Positions 39,264-47,849 of a DNA stretch of 59,622 nt are shown one piece after another; positions within the stretch are counted from its first letter, which is position 1; each line of letters opens with the position of its first letter. The notes under the pieces are model-generated. The model ran no database searches. It saw nothing but the letters and a program-made list of their open reading frames with translations, and had not been told where the DNA came from. Made by a program: the position numbers and the translations under genes. Source of the DNA: a virus; IMG/VR virus record IMGVR_UViG_3300047546_002390, positions 1 to 59,622 of that record, one strand, 5' to 3'.

Positions 39264-39291
39264 TCGGCAAGACCCCTCTTACCGAATTCGT

Positions 39292-39729
39292 TTAGCGCTT
39301 AATAAACGAAGCAATGAAGCGCTTGAAGAATCCCTTTTTTGCCACCGGTGTTGATGGCGAGTCAGGGGTAACCCACTCCTGGGCCCACTCAACAATGTTG
39401 TCGCGAGTGTCGTCGATAAAATCAATCTTTATTGTCTCAGCGGCATCGAGAGCCTTCATCATGTGGCTGTTGAGGGCGTTCATCATTTCCTCATGATGCA
39501 GCTCATGTGCTTCAATCGAATCAATCGCCTCAAAAGCAGTCTCGACAGGCGTCTTCTTCTTCTTAGCAGGAGCCTTTGTTGGCTGCGCCTTCTTGGCAGG
39601 GGCCTTCTTTGCGGGGGCCTTCTTGGCGGCCTGCTTTTTAGCAGGAACTTTTTTGGCTGTTGCCTTCTTTGCAGGAGCCTTCTTGGCGGGCTGCTTCTTG
39701 GCTGGGGTCTTTTTCTTGCTATCGCTCAT
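39292..39729 (-). CDS. H1-like protein with helical C-terminal part
   Basis: A 145-residue protein. Residues 1-60 are KKAPAKKA repeats as in histone H1 and Hc1 proteins. The C-terminal part (about 62-145) is a separate helical region with HELHHEEMMNALNSHMM and a basic end (KKGFFKRFIASFIKR). It probably binds DNA through the tail and tethers it through the helical part. Compare the H1-like gene at 131. Confidence 0.8.
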   Translation of the reverse strand: MSDSKKKTPAKKQPAKKAPAKKATAKKVPAKKQAAKKAPAKKAPAKKAQPTKAPAKKKKTPVETAFEAIDSIEAHELHHEEMMNALNSHMMKALDAAETIKIDFIDDTRDNIVEWAQEWVTPDSPSTPVAKKGFFKRFIASFIKR

Positions 39730-39810
39730 ATCGAAGACACTAGCGCATACGTGTGGCGCGCGAGTGAAAAGACGTTTATTTCTTTACCTTAAAATGTAGA
39801 CATATTTGTT

Positions 39811-39822
39811 TAGTATTCATGC
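39811..39822 (+). promoter_or_regulatory. -10 box TAGTAT, leaderless start
   Basis: TAGTAT at 39811-39816 is 6 nt before the ATG at 39823. No clear -35. The same 6-nt spacing is seen at 11743 and 40463. Confidence 0.45.
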
Positions 39823-40461
39823 ATGGAACAGTATGTCAATGATTTTAGTAAAATGGCGCTTGCGTTGACGTCTGCACAAATGGCTAAAGATGATGCAGTC
39901 CAGGAACATGGCGTGGGCGAGGAGATAGCTGTTCACTTTCTCGCATGGGTAGATGATGGGTTAATCGCAATCTGCCAGATGGGTGCGGATACCAGCAAGA
40001 TGGACCCCGATGAGCGTTTTAATAGATGTAAAGAGCTATGCAAGATTCTCAGGAAAGACCTGTGGTGTACGGCTTTAACGATGGTTTCAGAAGGTTACTG
40101 CTCGCTCGACTCCTCCAAGACAAACAACATGGACCTCGCCACGGCCTTTGCAGACCCAAAATTGCCCGTCTACGAATGTATAACGATTAGCCATATCTCT
40201 ATAGATGAAGATACTGGCCATATAGCCCCAGTTTCCATGGTTGCCGCCCCCTACAAAATTAACGTCGGCAGAAAAGTGCAGTGGAAAGAAGTTCTGGTTT
40301 ATCCCGAGAAGGCCGAACAGCACACGAAACAAACAAGATACCCAGCCATGCTACGCCGTGTTCTGCAAATGTCCCCAGATGAGTCAATAAATGATGAAAC
40401 ACTCAATGCTGCTGCATCCAATATTGTCAATCTAGGTTTTGTTATGCAGAGCATTATTTAG
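39823..40461 (+). CDS. Hypothetical protein
   Basis: A 212-residue protein of unknown family. It has a helical start, alternating strands in the middle (CTALTMVSEGYC, VYECITISHISI), and a KKVQWKEVLVYP segment. No motif or membrane segment is visible. The start follows a -10 box by 6 nt, and the next gene starts 14 nt after its stop. Confidence 0.65.
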   Translation: MEQYVNDFSKMALALTSAQMAKDDAVQEHGVGEEIAVHFLAWVDDGLIAICQMGADTSKMDPDERFNRCKELCKILRKDLWCTALTMVSEGYCSLDSSKTNNMDLATAFADPKLPVYECITISHISIDEDTGHIAPVSMVAAPYKINVGRKVQWKEVLVYPEKAEQHTKQTRYPAMLRRVLQMSPDESINDETLNAAASNIVNLGFVMQSII

Positions 40462-40474
40462 ATAAAATATAAAT

Positions 40475-40810
40475 GTGAATCCATTTTATACGAGTCCGGG
40501 CTTTGGCGAGGTATCGATTTTTGAGAGCCCATCAGGCGAAGTTAAAATTGCCAGGGCTGACAGAATGCCGTGTCCAGTATGCGGTCACCCTACCGGCGAC
40601 TGTGTGGGCGACAGTGAGACATTGAGGCAGGAAACGGTGTGGGGATTCAATACTAATTCATCACTAGATGAGTCTGTTACTTTTTATTTAGAAGATGATT
40701 ACATTGAAGAGCGAGAAATTGCGCCTGGAATCACAACACGAGTGGTTATCCACAAGAAGGGTAAGAGTATTCCGCTTGGCGAAGCGAAGCGTCTTGGCCT
40801 AATCCAATAA
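40475..40810 (+). CDS. Zinc-ribbon hypothetical protein
   Basis: A 111-residue protein (GTG start). Its CPVCGHPTGDC (about residues 33-43) is a zinc-ribbon knuckle. A GKSIPLGEAKRLGLI C-terminus resembles short zinc-ribbon proteins found in actinophages. TAAAAT lies 6 nt before the GTG, so the transcript may be leaderless. Function unknown. Confidence 0.6.
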   Translation: MNPFYTSPGFGEVSIFESPSGEVKIARADRMPCPVCGHPTGDCVGDSETLRQETVWGFNTNSSLDESVTFYLEDDYIEEREIAPGITTRVVIHKKGKSIPLGEAKRLGLIQ

Positions 40811-40897
40811 ATCACATCTACTCTCGACTTTTTCTGTATTCATATCTGCGCTACACTCTTTTCCTCCAGTTGTTAATCAACCTACGTTAAGGAAATT

Positions 40898-42823
40898 ATG
40901 AGCCTCATTGATGATGAATTCGTTGCTTCGTACGCCAATCGTCCAGTTCCCTGGGGATTTAATGGCATGGGAGAAATTGTCTTCCTACGCACATATAGCC
41001 GCACGAAAGACAATGGGAGCATCGAGACGTGGGCAGAAACAGTTCAGCGTGTTATCAATGGCGCAGTAGAAATCGGCGTCCCTTATACCCGTGCCGAAGC
41101 TGAAGAACTTTTCGACCACATGTATAACCTCCGCTGCTCAATGAGTGGGCGCGCATTATGGCAACTCGGCACGTCGATGGTCGCGCGTTTTGGTGGTGCG
41201 TCACTCAATAACTGTTACTTCACAAATATCGAGAAGATTGAAGACTTTGAGTTCCTCTTTGATTATCTGATGCTTGGCGGCGGAGTTGGTTTCTCCGTGG
41301 AGCGCTCGAAGATTCACGACCTACCGAAGGTCAAGAGTGGTGTTTCTATTTCACATGAAAGAACCAATGATGCTGATATCATCGTCCCAGATAGCCGCAC
41401 TGGCTGGCGCCGTCTACTGCACAGCGTTCTTAAGTCTTACTTCGACACTGGTAAGTCATTTACGTACTCCACGATTCTTATTCGCGAGTTTGGTGCGCCT
41501 CTCAAGACATTTGGCGGAACCGCATCTGGTCCTGGCGCACTCATTGATGGAATCACCGATATTTGTAAAGTTCTCGACAACCGCGTCGGCAAGAAGTTGA
41601 GGTCAGTTGATGTTCTTGATATTTGCAACATTATTGGTCGCATTGTTGTTTCCGGCTCGTCTAGGCGGTCGGCGCAAATAGCAATGGGAGACCCGGATGA
41701 TGTTCTTTTCCTTCGTGCAAAGAACTGGGGTTCCGGGAATATCCCAGGATGGCGTGCAAATAGCAACAACTCCCTCTATGCCGACGGATGGGACGAGATG
41801 CCCACGGAACTGTGGCGTGGCTATGACGGTTCAGGGGAACCATACGGTCTCGTGAATCGCAAGCTGGCGCGCACATACGGGCGCCTTGGCGAGAAGCGCC
41901 CTGACCCAACAATCGAGGGTTTCAATCCGTGCGCGGAAATTGCTTTGGCAGATGGTGAGTCGTGCAATCTTGCAACCATTTTCCTGCCGAACATCGAGTC
42001 GCTTCCGCAGCTCTTGTCGATTTCACGCCTCTTGTACATGACACAAAAGCAGATTACGCGCCTTCCATATCCTTATGAGAAGACGACGTCAATTGTCCGC
42101 GCAAACGCGCGCCTTGGTCAGAGCATTACAGGCGTTCTTCAGGCTACAGAACAGCAAATTGCATGGCTAGATGCCACGTACCAGTACCTTCGCGACCTCG
42201 ATAAGGAGTACTCTGCCGAAAAGGGATTCCCAGAGTCTGTGCGCATGACAACTGTTCAGCCGTCTGGCACGCTTTCGCTTCTTCCAGGAGTCACACCTGG
42301 CGTCCACCCGGCATTTGCCCCATACTACATTCGTCGCGTTCGTTTCGGCTCTGCCGACCCGCTCGTTGACGCTTGCCGCAAGCGCGGATACAAGGTCGTT
42401 TGGGATATTGGAATCGACGGCCGAGAAGACCATACTCGCTATGTTGTTGAGTTCCCCTGCATGTCCCCAGAGGGTTCAACAATGGCGAGCGAAATGACTG
42501 CAGTGCAACAGCTTGAGTGGGTCAAGAAGATGCAAACAGAATGGGCAGACAACGCAGTTTCCGTGACTGTGTACTATCGTAAAGAAGAGCTAGACAGCAT
42601 TAAAGACTGGTTGTCGAAGAACTATGACAAGGGAGTAAAGTCAGTGTCTTTCCTGCTTCACAGCGACCACAATTTCGTTCTCCCTCCGTATGAGGAAATC
42701 GACAAGCAGACATACGAAAAGATGGTGTCAAAGATTGACTTCTCCATCCCGCTTGTTCAAGACAGGTTCAACGGCGATATCGATATGGATGATTGCGCTA
42801 CCGGAGCATGCCCAGTAAAGTAG
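40898..42823 (+). CDS. nrdJ: Adenosylcobalamin-dependent (class II) ribonucleotide reductase
   Basis: A 641-residue reductase of the monomeric class II type. The cysteine pattern is complete: NNCYFTN (about 107), the pair CAEIALADGESC (about 345 and 356, spaced as the radical and redox sites of the Lactobacillus enzyme), and a terminal CATGACPVK pair (633, 638). It reduces ribonucleotides using B12, independent of oxygen. It is shorter than the family norm of about 730. Thioredoxin is also encoded. AAGGAAATT precedes the ATG. Confidence 0.93.
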   Translation: MSLIDDEFVASYANRPVPWGFNGMGEIVFLRTYSRTKDNGSIETWAETVQRVINGAVEIGVPYTRAEAEELFDHMYNLRCSMSGRALWQLGTSMVARFGGASLNNCYFTNIEKIEDFEFLFDYLMLGGGVGFSVERSKIHDLPKVKSGVSISHERTNDADIIVPDSRTGWRRLLHSVLKSYFDTGKSFTYSTILIREFGAPLKTFGGTASGPGALIDGITDICKVLDNRVGKKLRSVDVLDICNIIGRIVVSGSSRRSAQIAMGDPDDVLFLRAKNWGSGNIPGWRANSNNSLYADGWDEMPTELWRGYDGSGEPYGLVNRKLARTYGRLGEKRPDPTIEGFNPCAEIALADGESCNLATIFLPNIESLPQLLSISRLLYMTQKQITRLPYPYEKTTSIVRANARLGQSITGVLQATEQQIAWLDATYQYLRDLDKEYSAEKGFPESVRMTTVQPSGTLSLLPGVTPGVHPAFAPYYIRRVRFGSADPLVDACRKRGYKVVWDIGIDGREDHTRYVVEFPCMSPEGSTMASEMTAVQQLEWVKKMQTEWADNAVSVTVYYRKEELDSIKDWLSKNYDKGVKSVSFLLHSDHNFVLPPYEEIDKQTYEKMVSKIDFSIPLVQDRFNGDIDMDDCATGACPVK

Positions 42824-42827
42824 CCAT

Positions 42828-43334
42828 ATGGCGAAATATATGTCCCTCGAGGGGCGTTTTCTTCAGAAAACCACTAAAACGGATTCGTGCTGGTTGTGGA
42901 CGGGGGCACTCAATTCACAGGGGTATGGCTCCATTGGTGTCAACGGCAAATCTGTCAGCGCCCATCGCTTTTCTTACGAATTGTATGTAGGTGAAATACC
43001 GGCAGGAATGGTTGTTTGCCATTCGTGCGACGTAAGGCATTGCGTAAATCCTGAGCACCTCTGGGTGGGGACAACTGCTGACAATAACCGCGACATGTTC
43101 ACCAAAGACAGAAATGGTTCGTCTTCCAGAAAAAGGACACACTGCAGGCGAGGCCATTCGTTTGATGAGTTTGGCGTCTATGAGAAACAAAGAAAGAACG
43201 GAACAGTTGACAGAATTTGCCGGGAGTGCAAGCGCATTGCGGCCAAAAATATGAGGACGAATCCTGAAACACGAGAGGCCTACTTGCAATACCAGCGCGA
43301 ATATCAACGAAAATATCAGCGTAGGAAAAAGTAG
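42828..43334 (+). CDS. HNH homing-type endonuclease
   Basis: A 168-residue protein with the HNH core: CWLWTGALNSQGYG (about 22-35), SAHRFSYELYVGEIPAG, VVCHSCDVRHCVNPEHLWVGT (about 63-83) and a trailing CRECKR zinc pair. HNH proteins nick or cut DNA. It lies 4 nt after nrdJ, a frequent target of homing endonucleases, but no intron is seen in nrdJ. The start has no obvious ribosome site. Confidence 0.85.
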   Translation: MAKYMSLEGRFLQKTTKTDSCWLWTGALNSQGYGSIGVNGKSVSAHRFSYELYVGEIPAGMVVCHSCDVRHCVNPEHLWVGTTADNNRDMFTKDRNGSSSRKRTHCRRGHSFDEFGVYEKQRKNGTVDRICRECKRIAAKNMRTNPETREAYLQYQREYQRKYQRRKK

Positions 43335-43340
43335 ACTCAG

Positions 43341-43416
<76 letters not shown>

Positions 43417-43437
43417 TTTTATGTATAAACTGCTGTC

Positions 43438-43803
43438 ATGAAAGAGTACATAGAATCAGACCCAGAGTTCCAGAACATACTCGACCGTTTTGCCGATGAT
43501 ATCCCGGCGAGAATCGACTGTGGATATGGCTGGGCTGAACTTATAAGGGAATGTGACGCCGCCCTATTCGCTCAGGACCCCAATTACGTAATTGCCCAGA
43601 TAAAGGAAAAGTTTGGGGGCTTGCGGTTTTACTTCAACCCATCGGATATGAAGCAGTACAGTCGCCTTAATTCAATTGTCATGGCGATTGAAGAGAGGTC
43701 TCTTGAGACATGTGAAGAATGCGGAGCCCCTGGCTATAGGAGGCGGTTGGGCGTTGGTGGGTACATGTACACTTCATGCGACGAACACGAAGACAAGAGA
43801 TAG
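43438..43803 (+). CDS. Hypothetical protein with CEECG knuckle
   Basis: A 121-residue protein. KEKFGGLRFYF (about 60-70) is followed by CEECGAPGYRRRL and a C-terminal SCDEHED, together a zinc-binding-like arrangement. The pattern resembles a small protein sometimes found in phage genomes. Function unknown. TAAACT precedes the ATG by 6 nt. Confidence 0.6.
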   Translation: MKEYIESDPEFQNILDRFADDIPARIDCGYGWAELIRECDAALFAQDPNYVIAQIKEKFGGLRFYFNPSDMKQYSRLNSIVMAIEERSLETCEECGAPGYRRRLGVGGYMYTSCDEHEDKR

Positions 43804-43929
43804 CTATTCCCACATTTCTGGGTTAGGGTGGTTTACTGCTCGCTTAATTCCGACAGCAGTTTTAGCAATTACAAAAGAGCCGACTATTACGGTCAGCCAC
43901 GAAAATGCTTTACTTAGGCTTTTCTTCAC
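43804..43929 (-). CDS. Small membrane protein
   Basis: A 41-residue frame (GTG start) overlapping the last codons of the 43910-44365 gene by 20 nt. One hydrophobic segment (WLTVIVGSFVIAKTAV) follows a Lys-rich start. It abuts the convergent gene exactly. Probable, but short. Confidence 0.45.
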   Translation of the reverse strand: MKKSLSKAFSWLTVIVGSFVIAKTAVGIKRAVNHPNPEMWE

Positions 43930-44365
43930 GTATCGGTCCACCCGTCACCCACGCACGGCATGTCCTCTTTGATGCACACTTGAAATCGAAAGCTTCGCAG
44001 TACCCAAGTTCGCCGGCAGCATCAATTGCTCCCCACTCGTCTGGTCTATCCTCCCCGACAAGGCCAGACTCAATGCAGGATTTCATTCTAGGGCTAACTA
44101 TGAAGACTGCACAGTTTCCACAGCGCTGCTTTTGCGCCTCTTCTGGTGTTACATCCCACTCTTTGGCCATCTTTGCCCAGTAACCATCGTTTGCTTCGCC
44201 TGGGTTAAGTGGTCCATAGTCCGCAACAGCAATGGCTTTTGCTCTATTTTTTAGGTTAACTGCGATGTCCTGTGTTGCTGTTGGGCACTGCTCGCCATCA
44301 GCCTTCACTTCGATGCGAATTCCCTTAATAGGGCCTCTGTACGAACCCCATGTTGTCTCTGTCAT
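43910..44365 (-). CDS. Cys-rich protein, possibly Fe-S or zinc binding
   Basis: A 151-residue protein. The cysteines RCGNCAVF, MKSCIE, LGYCEAF and KCASKRTC, with a closing RAWVTGGPI, resemble a Cys-rich protein I recall from cyanophage and other aquatic phage genomes. It may bind an iron-sulfur cluster or zinc. The first 70 residues lack Cys except one. It overlaps the SNase gene by 4 nt. Confidence 0.65.
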   Translation of the reverse strand: MTETTWGSYRGPIKGIRIEVKADGEQCPTATQDIAVNLKNRAKAIAVADYGPLNPGEANDGYWAKMAKEWDVTPEEAQKQRCGNCAVFIVSPRMKSCIESGLVGEDRPDEWGAIDAAGELGYCEAFDFKCASKRTCRAWVTGGPIREEKPK

Positions 44366-44763
44366 TTCTTAAACTCTTCCCATGTCTTATCGCCAACGCC
44401 AAAGTAGGCCCTAGCGTAACCAGAAGACACAATATCCTCATTGAGGCATGCTGTCTGCTCTGATTTTATGTCTTTATCTGAATATATTTGGGCAAGTATT
44501 CTCCCGTATTTGTCATCCTTGCCAGCAATTGTCTGCAAAAACACAGTTTGATGACGGGTAGTCCAGTCTGATGTGAACGACTTTGCCTTAAGGCCCATGT
44601 CTTTCTCGGCGAGGTCCTTTGTCCGTGACTCCGGGGTATTTACACCATATAGCCGGACCCTTGCTTTGTGGTGAATATTGAATCCAAGGTCAATCATCAC
44701 GTCCAAGGTGTCGCCATCGATTACCTTGAGAACCGTTGCGGAGTACCAGTATTGCTCAGCCAT
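44362..44763 (-). CDS. Staphylococcal-nuclease-like (SNase/TNase) protein
   Basis: A 133-residue SNase-fold nuclease. It has VIDGDTLDVMIDL (about 14-26), RLYGVNTPE (about 38-46) and DDKYGRILAQ (about 83-92), which carry the catalytic Asp, Arg and Glu positions. No signal peptide is seen, so it would act in the cytoplasm unless packaged. It overlaps its upstream DUF6321 gene by 8 nt. Confidence 0.9.
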   Translation of the reverse strand: MAEQYWYSATVLKVIDGDTLDVMIDLGFNIHHKARVRLYGVNTPESRTKDLAEKDMGLKAKSFTSDWTTRHQTVFLQTIAGKDDKYGRILAQIYSDKDIKSEQTACLNEDIVSSGYARAYFGVGDKTWEEFKK

Positions 44764-45571
44764 TTTGTTTCTTATTCCGACGCTTGTTCATCACTTTAGC
44801 GGCATGGTGTATACGCCTCTTCGTATCTTCGTCGCTAGGAACATATGAGGTAATTGACTTTTTGGATGCACCCATATGCGCAAGGTTGCTTCTTATTGCA
44901 ATACGCATATTCTTTTCTGCTTCAAAATCAAAGTCGTCTAAATCGACGATGTTTCCGCTCCACACGCCTTCCATGTCTGGGTCGTTCTTATGGGAAAAAT
45001 AGTTCTCGCTTGCTGTTTTGTTGAAGATGTCAACTTCTGAATCAGACTTCTTTTTCTTCTTTGTATTCTGATATCTTTCAAGCATTCGCCGCCCCTTGGC
45101 AGCCAATTTTCTGGCATCCTCCATGTCCTGAGGAACCGGCTCCCCCCACGCGGCGGCAGAGAGTGCCAATCTTGTGGAACGTCCCTTTTCATCCTTCATT
45201 GGACCAGATGGATTGGTAAAAAATCTTGTCAGAAATGAACCCTTGCGACGCATTTTTTCAGGCGTATTTGCCGCACCGCGAACCCCGGGTTTGAGGTTGG
45301 CCCCCTCTTTCCTTTTGAAGTATGCCCTTCCCGCAGCCGTTAATCCCCCTTTGGGGTCTCTCAAAACTGGCCTCTTAGTGCCCTTCTCCGCTATGTCGGC
45401 AAATAAATCAGACGCATAGTACTCGTCAAAAATTGGCATCATCTCTAGCCGCTTTAGCTCTATTAGCGACTGCTCGGCGATGCGCTCCAGCTCTAGCTCT
45501 GTCTCTATATGGTCGGCTACCGACTGTAGCTCTTCATAGAGTTTTTCGGTGTCATCAATAGGATTTGTCAT
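44756..45571 (-). CDS. DUF6321-domain protein
   Basis: A 271-residue basic protein. The central region (about 77-145) matches DUF6321: PKGGLTAAGRAYFKRKEGAN, LKPGVRGAANTPEKMRRKGS, FLTRFF and TRLALSAAAWGEPVP. The domain occurs in phages; its function is unknown. It is flanked by a helical N-terminus and a Lys-rich C-terminus. I chose ATG 45571 (GGAAG upstream), 18 codons inside a longer frame. Confidence 0.75.
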   Translation of the reverse strand: MTNPIDDTEKLYEELQSVADHIETELELERIAEQSLIELKRLEMMPIFDEYYASDLFADIAEKGTKRPVLRDPKGGLTAAGRAYFKRKEGANLKPGVRGAANTPEKMRRKGSFLTRFFTNPSGPMKDEKGRSTRLALSAAAWGEPVPQDMEDARKLAAKGRRMLERYQNTKKKKKSDSEVDIFNKTASENYFSHKNDPDMEGVWSGNIVDLDDFDFEAEKNMRIAIRSNLAHMGASKKSITSYVPSDEDTKRRIHHAAKVMNKRRNKKQNG

Positions 45572-45610
45572 ACACACCATCTTCCCACATATTGTCGTCC
45601 ATAAAGGTAA

Positions 45611-45652
45611 AACCCCCGGTTTCACCGCATTGAGCGATTACTCCCGGGGGTT
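45611..45652 (-). terminator. Strong terminator downstream of the capsid gene
   Basis: Perfect 9-bp stem AACCCCCGG/CCGGGGGTT with a 24-nt loop. On the minus strand it is followed by TTTTACC. It lies 20 nt after the capsid gene stop. Confidence 0.8.
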
Positions 45653-45672
45653 ACCCCACTACTCAGCCTCTA

Positions 45673-47031
45673 TCAGTCAGGGGCGTTGTCGAAGTCCACC
45701 TTCACGAAGGCCTCCGGACGCTTGACGGCGAGTGCCAGTCTCTGCTCCGCGAGGATGACGATGGCGTTGCGGACGAAGAAGTCCGAGTGCTGCTCGCTGA
45801 TGCGGATGCTCGCCTGCTCGCGGTCGTACAGCTGTGCGCCGGTACCGAACGCACCGACCAGTGCTGTACCCTCGGTCATTGCCGGGGTGTCCACGATTGG
45901 CATTCTCCAGACGCGTGGCTCGCCACCCATTGCGACCGAAACCGCGATGAGGTACTGACCATTGGCGTCCTTTGTCAGCTCGATGTCTTCCCAGTCGTTC
46001 GGGTGAACCACGATGCCTGACGGCTCGTAGTATGCCAAGAATGAGAGGGTCGCAGCGCGACGGAGAGCATCAGCCTTTGTGTCCGGGACCGGGGTAACGG
46101 CACCGGATGACCATGCGTACTCCTGGATGTTCGGGGTGTTCAGAACGCCGAGCAGGTTCTCGCCGACGCCGTCACCGTTGAGGATTTGGTTGTCCTCAAG
46201 GAGACGGAGACCATACATGAGCTCGTTGTCGATGATTGAACGCAGCTGCGGCTCATCTGCGAGGACGTTGCGGTGCGCTGCTTCCCAGTGGGCGAGCGTA
46301 CGAACCGGCGCCTGCTCGCCAACAAAGGCGAACGATGACTGCGGCTTGATACCGAATGCTGTGTTGCCGGCGTTGCGCTCAGCGACCGAAGAAGCCGAGT
46401 TCGTGCCATGACCAGCCTGAAGCGTGGTGAAGCCGAGTTGACGGAAGTACTCAATCACTGCAGCGTTTGTGGTGCGTGTTGGGAACAGGTCGCGAACGCG
46501 CTTTGTGCGCATTGGCGGTGTTACCATTGGGTCACGCTGAACCGTGCCGAATGAACCGAGACGGCTACCGGTAACGTCTGTTGTAGGCAGACCTGAGTAC
46601 ACGTCCTTGACGTTGTAGCCAGATGTTAGCGAAGCGGCAACCTGCCACGGAGCGGCCATGTTTGCGCCATTACGGCCACCGTTGAGAGCCTTGAACTCTG
46701 CTGACTCAAGGAACATCTGACCAATGCTCTTGATTTCACGAGATGACAGTTGGTTCATGTCTGCGGCAGCAGCTGCGTAAGCGGCGGCTGCTGAATCGCC
46801 TGACGGCTCTGAACCCCAGCTATCAACTGAGTTCATGGTCTCAAGGTCGCCGAGAAGGCCCTTGATTTCCTTGATGTCGCGCATGTTCTTGTCGAACGCG
46901 CTCTTCTGCTCTGGAGTAACGACAACGGTGCCGTCCTCAACTCTGAATGAGTCAGCGATGGTCTTATTGTCTGCCATCTTCTGACGGAGGGCTGATTGCA
47001 GCTCCTCGATACGGGCTTTGTCTTCCGACAT
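45673..47031 (-). CDS. Major capsid protein (HK97 fold)
   Basis: A 452-residue protein with an N-terminal coiled-coil delta-like region (about 1-70) and an Ala/Ser-rich linker (SAAAAYAAAAADM). The capsid core follows: FPTRTTNAAVIEYFR (about 185), VGEQAPVRTLAHWE, NELMYGLRLLEDNQILNGDG (about 272-291), LNTPNIQEY and SGIVVHPNDWEDI (about 343). The HK97-type shell is assembled from hundreds of copies. AAGGAGAAAGTA precedes the ATG. It is followed by a strong terminator. Confidence 0.93.
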   Translation of the reverse strand: MSEDKARIEELQSALRQKMADNKTIADSFRVEDGTVVVTPEQKSAFDKNMRDIKEIKGLLGDLETMNSVDSWGSEPSGDSAAAAYAAAAADMNQLSSREIKSIGQMFLESAEFKALNGGRNGANMAAPWQVAASLTSGYNVKDVYSGLPTTDVTGSRLGSFGTVQRDPMVTPPMRTKRVRDLFPTRTTNAAVIEYFRQLGFTTLQAGHGTNSASSVAERNAGNTAFGIKPQSSFAFVGEQAPVRTLAHWEAAHRNVLADEPQLRSIIDNELMYGLRLLEDNQILNGDGVGENLLGVLNTPNIQEYAWSSGAVTPVPDTKADALRRAATLSFLAYYEPSGIVVHPNDWEDIELTKDANGQYLIAVSVAMGGEPRVWRMPIVDTPAMTEGTALVGAFGTGAQLYDREQASIRISEQHSDFFVRNAIVILAEQRLALAVKRPEAFVKVDFDNAPD

Positions 47032-47192
47032 TACTTTCTCCTTGTTTGTGAAAGTGATTTGGGTTGTTGGGTTAGCAATGGCTTAGGTCAGCACCCAGCC
47101 CTACGTATAAATAAAAATAACAGATGATTTACACTCTTTAGTGGAACTAATAAGATTTTGAAACTAAAGTGTGTAAATAGATATTTGCTTAA
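47032..47192. other. Gap upstream of the capsid gene with long imperfect stem
   Basis: This holds the inverted repeat at 47127-47178, an AT-rich tract (47103-47126) and the capsid ribosome site AAGGAG. No gene seen. Confidence 0.5.
47127..47178 (-). terminator. Inverted repeat, likely terminator or processing stem
   Basis: ATTTACACTCTTTAGT (47127-47142) and ACTAAAGTGTGTAAAT (47163-47178) pair at 15 of 16 positions, with a 20-nt loop. On the minus strand a T-rich run (TTATTTTTATTTAT) follows. It lies between the 47193-47849 gene and the capsid gene. Confidence 0.55.
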
Positions 47193-47849
47193 TTAAAGCA
47201 GCTCTTTGGCAAGAGATGTTTTTCTTTTAAGAGTTGCTTTTGGCTTTTCGCGCAGGACTGTACGCACGGCCTGTCTAGTCTCGTTTTCACGCCGCTTATT
47301 CATATTTCTGCGGCCTAAATCAGTAGACCCCGCCCTATTTGCGTAGTCGCTCATATTGGTGCATGGCATCCAGACGGTTCTTCCAGATTTGCTGACTCGC
47401 CTGCTTATGCCTATGCACCCAAGCTGCCGAGACCTAAATCTCGCGGATTCAGCGTCCATGAACACGTCAGGGTCATTGTCCCTCACGAATTCAGGACCAA
47501 TCCCCTTTGTTCCACAGCAGTCAAGTGATTTACCACTTAGAGATGGTGAAGAAACTATGCTTCCGTCCTCCAGGGTTGCAATACCTCTGATTGGTGCCTC
47601 CCTGAGGTTTTCCCAATCATCACGACGCCTTTTGTTTTTGCCCTTTGTTCTTACCTTTGACGATTTGTACCCAGGTACAACACTGCGCCACTTTGATGTT
47701 TCCGCAACATTAGATATTCTTTCAAGCTCTTCCATAGATGCGCATGGCATCCAATTTCCCTTTTTATCTTTGTGCGCACCAGAGCATCCAATTTCCTTCG
47801 CTAGACGCAGCGCATCTGCTTTTTTAACTGCTTCTTTTTTAGCGGCCAT
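47193..47849 (-). CDS. Protein with repeated GCxG...WMPC modules
   Basis: A 218-residue basic protein. Two modules share a pattern: GCSGAHKDKKGNWMPC (about 20-36) and GCIGISRRVSKSGRTVWMPC (about 146-165), each followed by a helix (SMEELER; TNMSDYANRAG). The LDCCGTKG segment lies between them. The paired Cys suggests metal binding or disulfides. Phage proteins with such modules are known to me only as unknowns. ATG 47849 follows AAGGA. It overlaps the upstream gene by 11 nt. Confidence 0.7.
   Translation of the reverse strand: MAAKKEAVKKADALRLAKEIGCSGAHKDKKGNWMPCASMEELERISNVAETSKWRSVVPGYKSSKVRTKGKNKRRRDDWENLREAPIRGIATLEDGSIVSSPSLSGKSLDCCGTKGIGPEFVRDNDPDVFMDAESARFRSRQLGCIGISRRVSKSGRTVWMPCTNMSDYANRAGSTDLGRRNMNKRRENETRQAVRTVLREKPKATLKRKTSLAKELL

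Noticed and set aside
40898-42823. Search for an intein or intron in nrdJ
   Set aside because: The frame is uninterrupted and all expected cysteine motifs are in order, so nothing is inserted.
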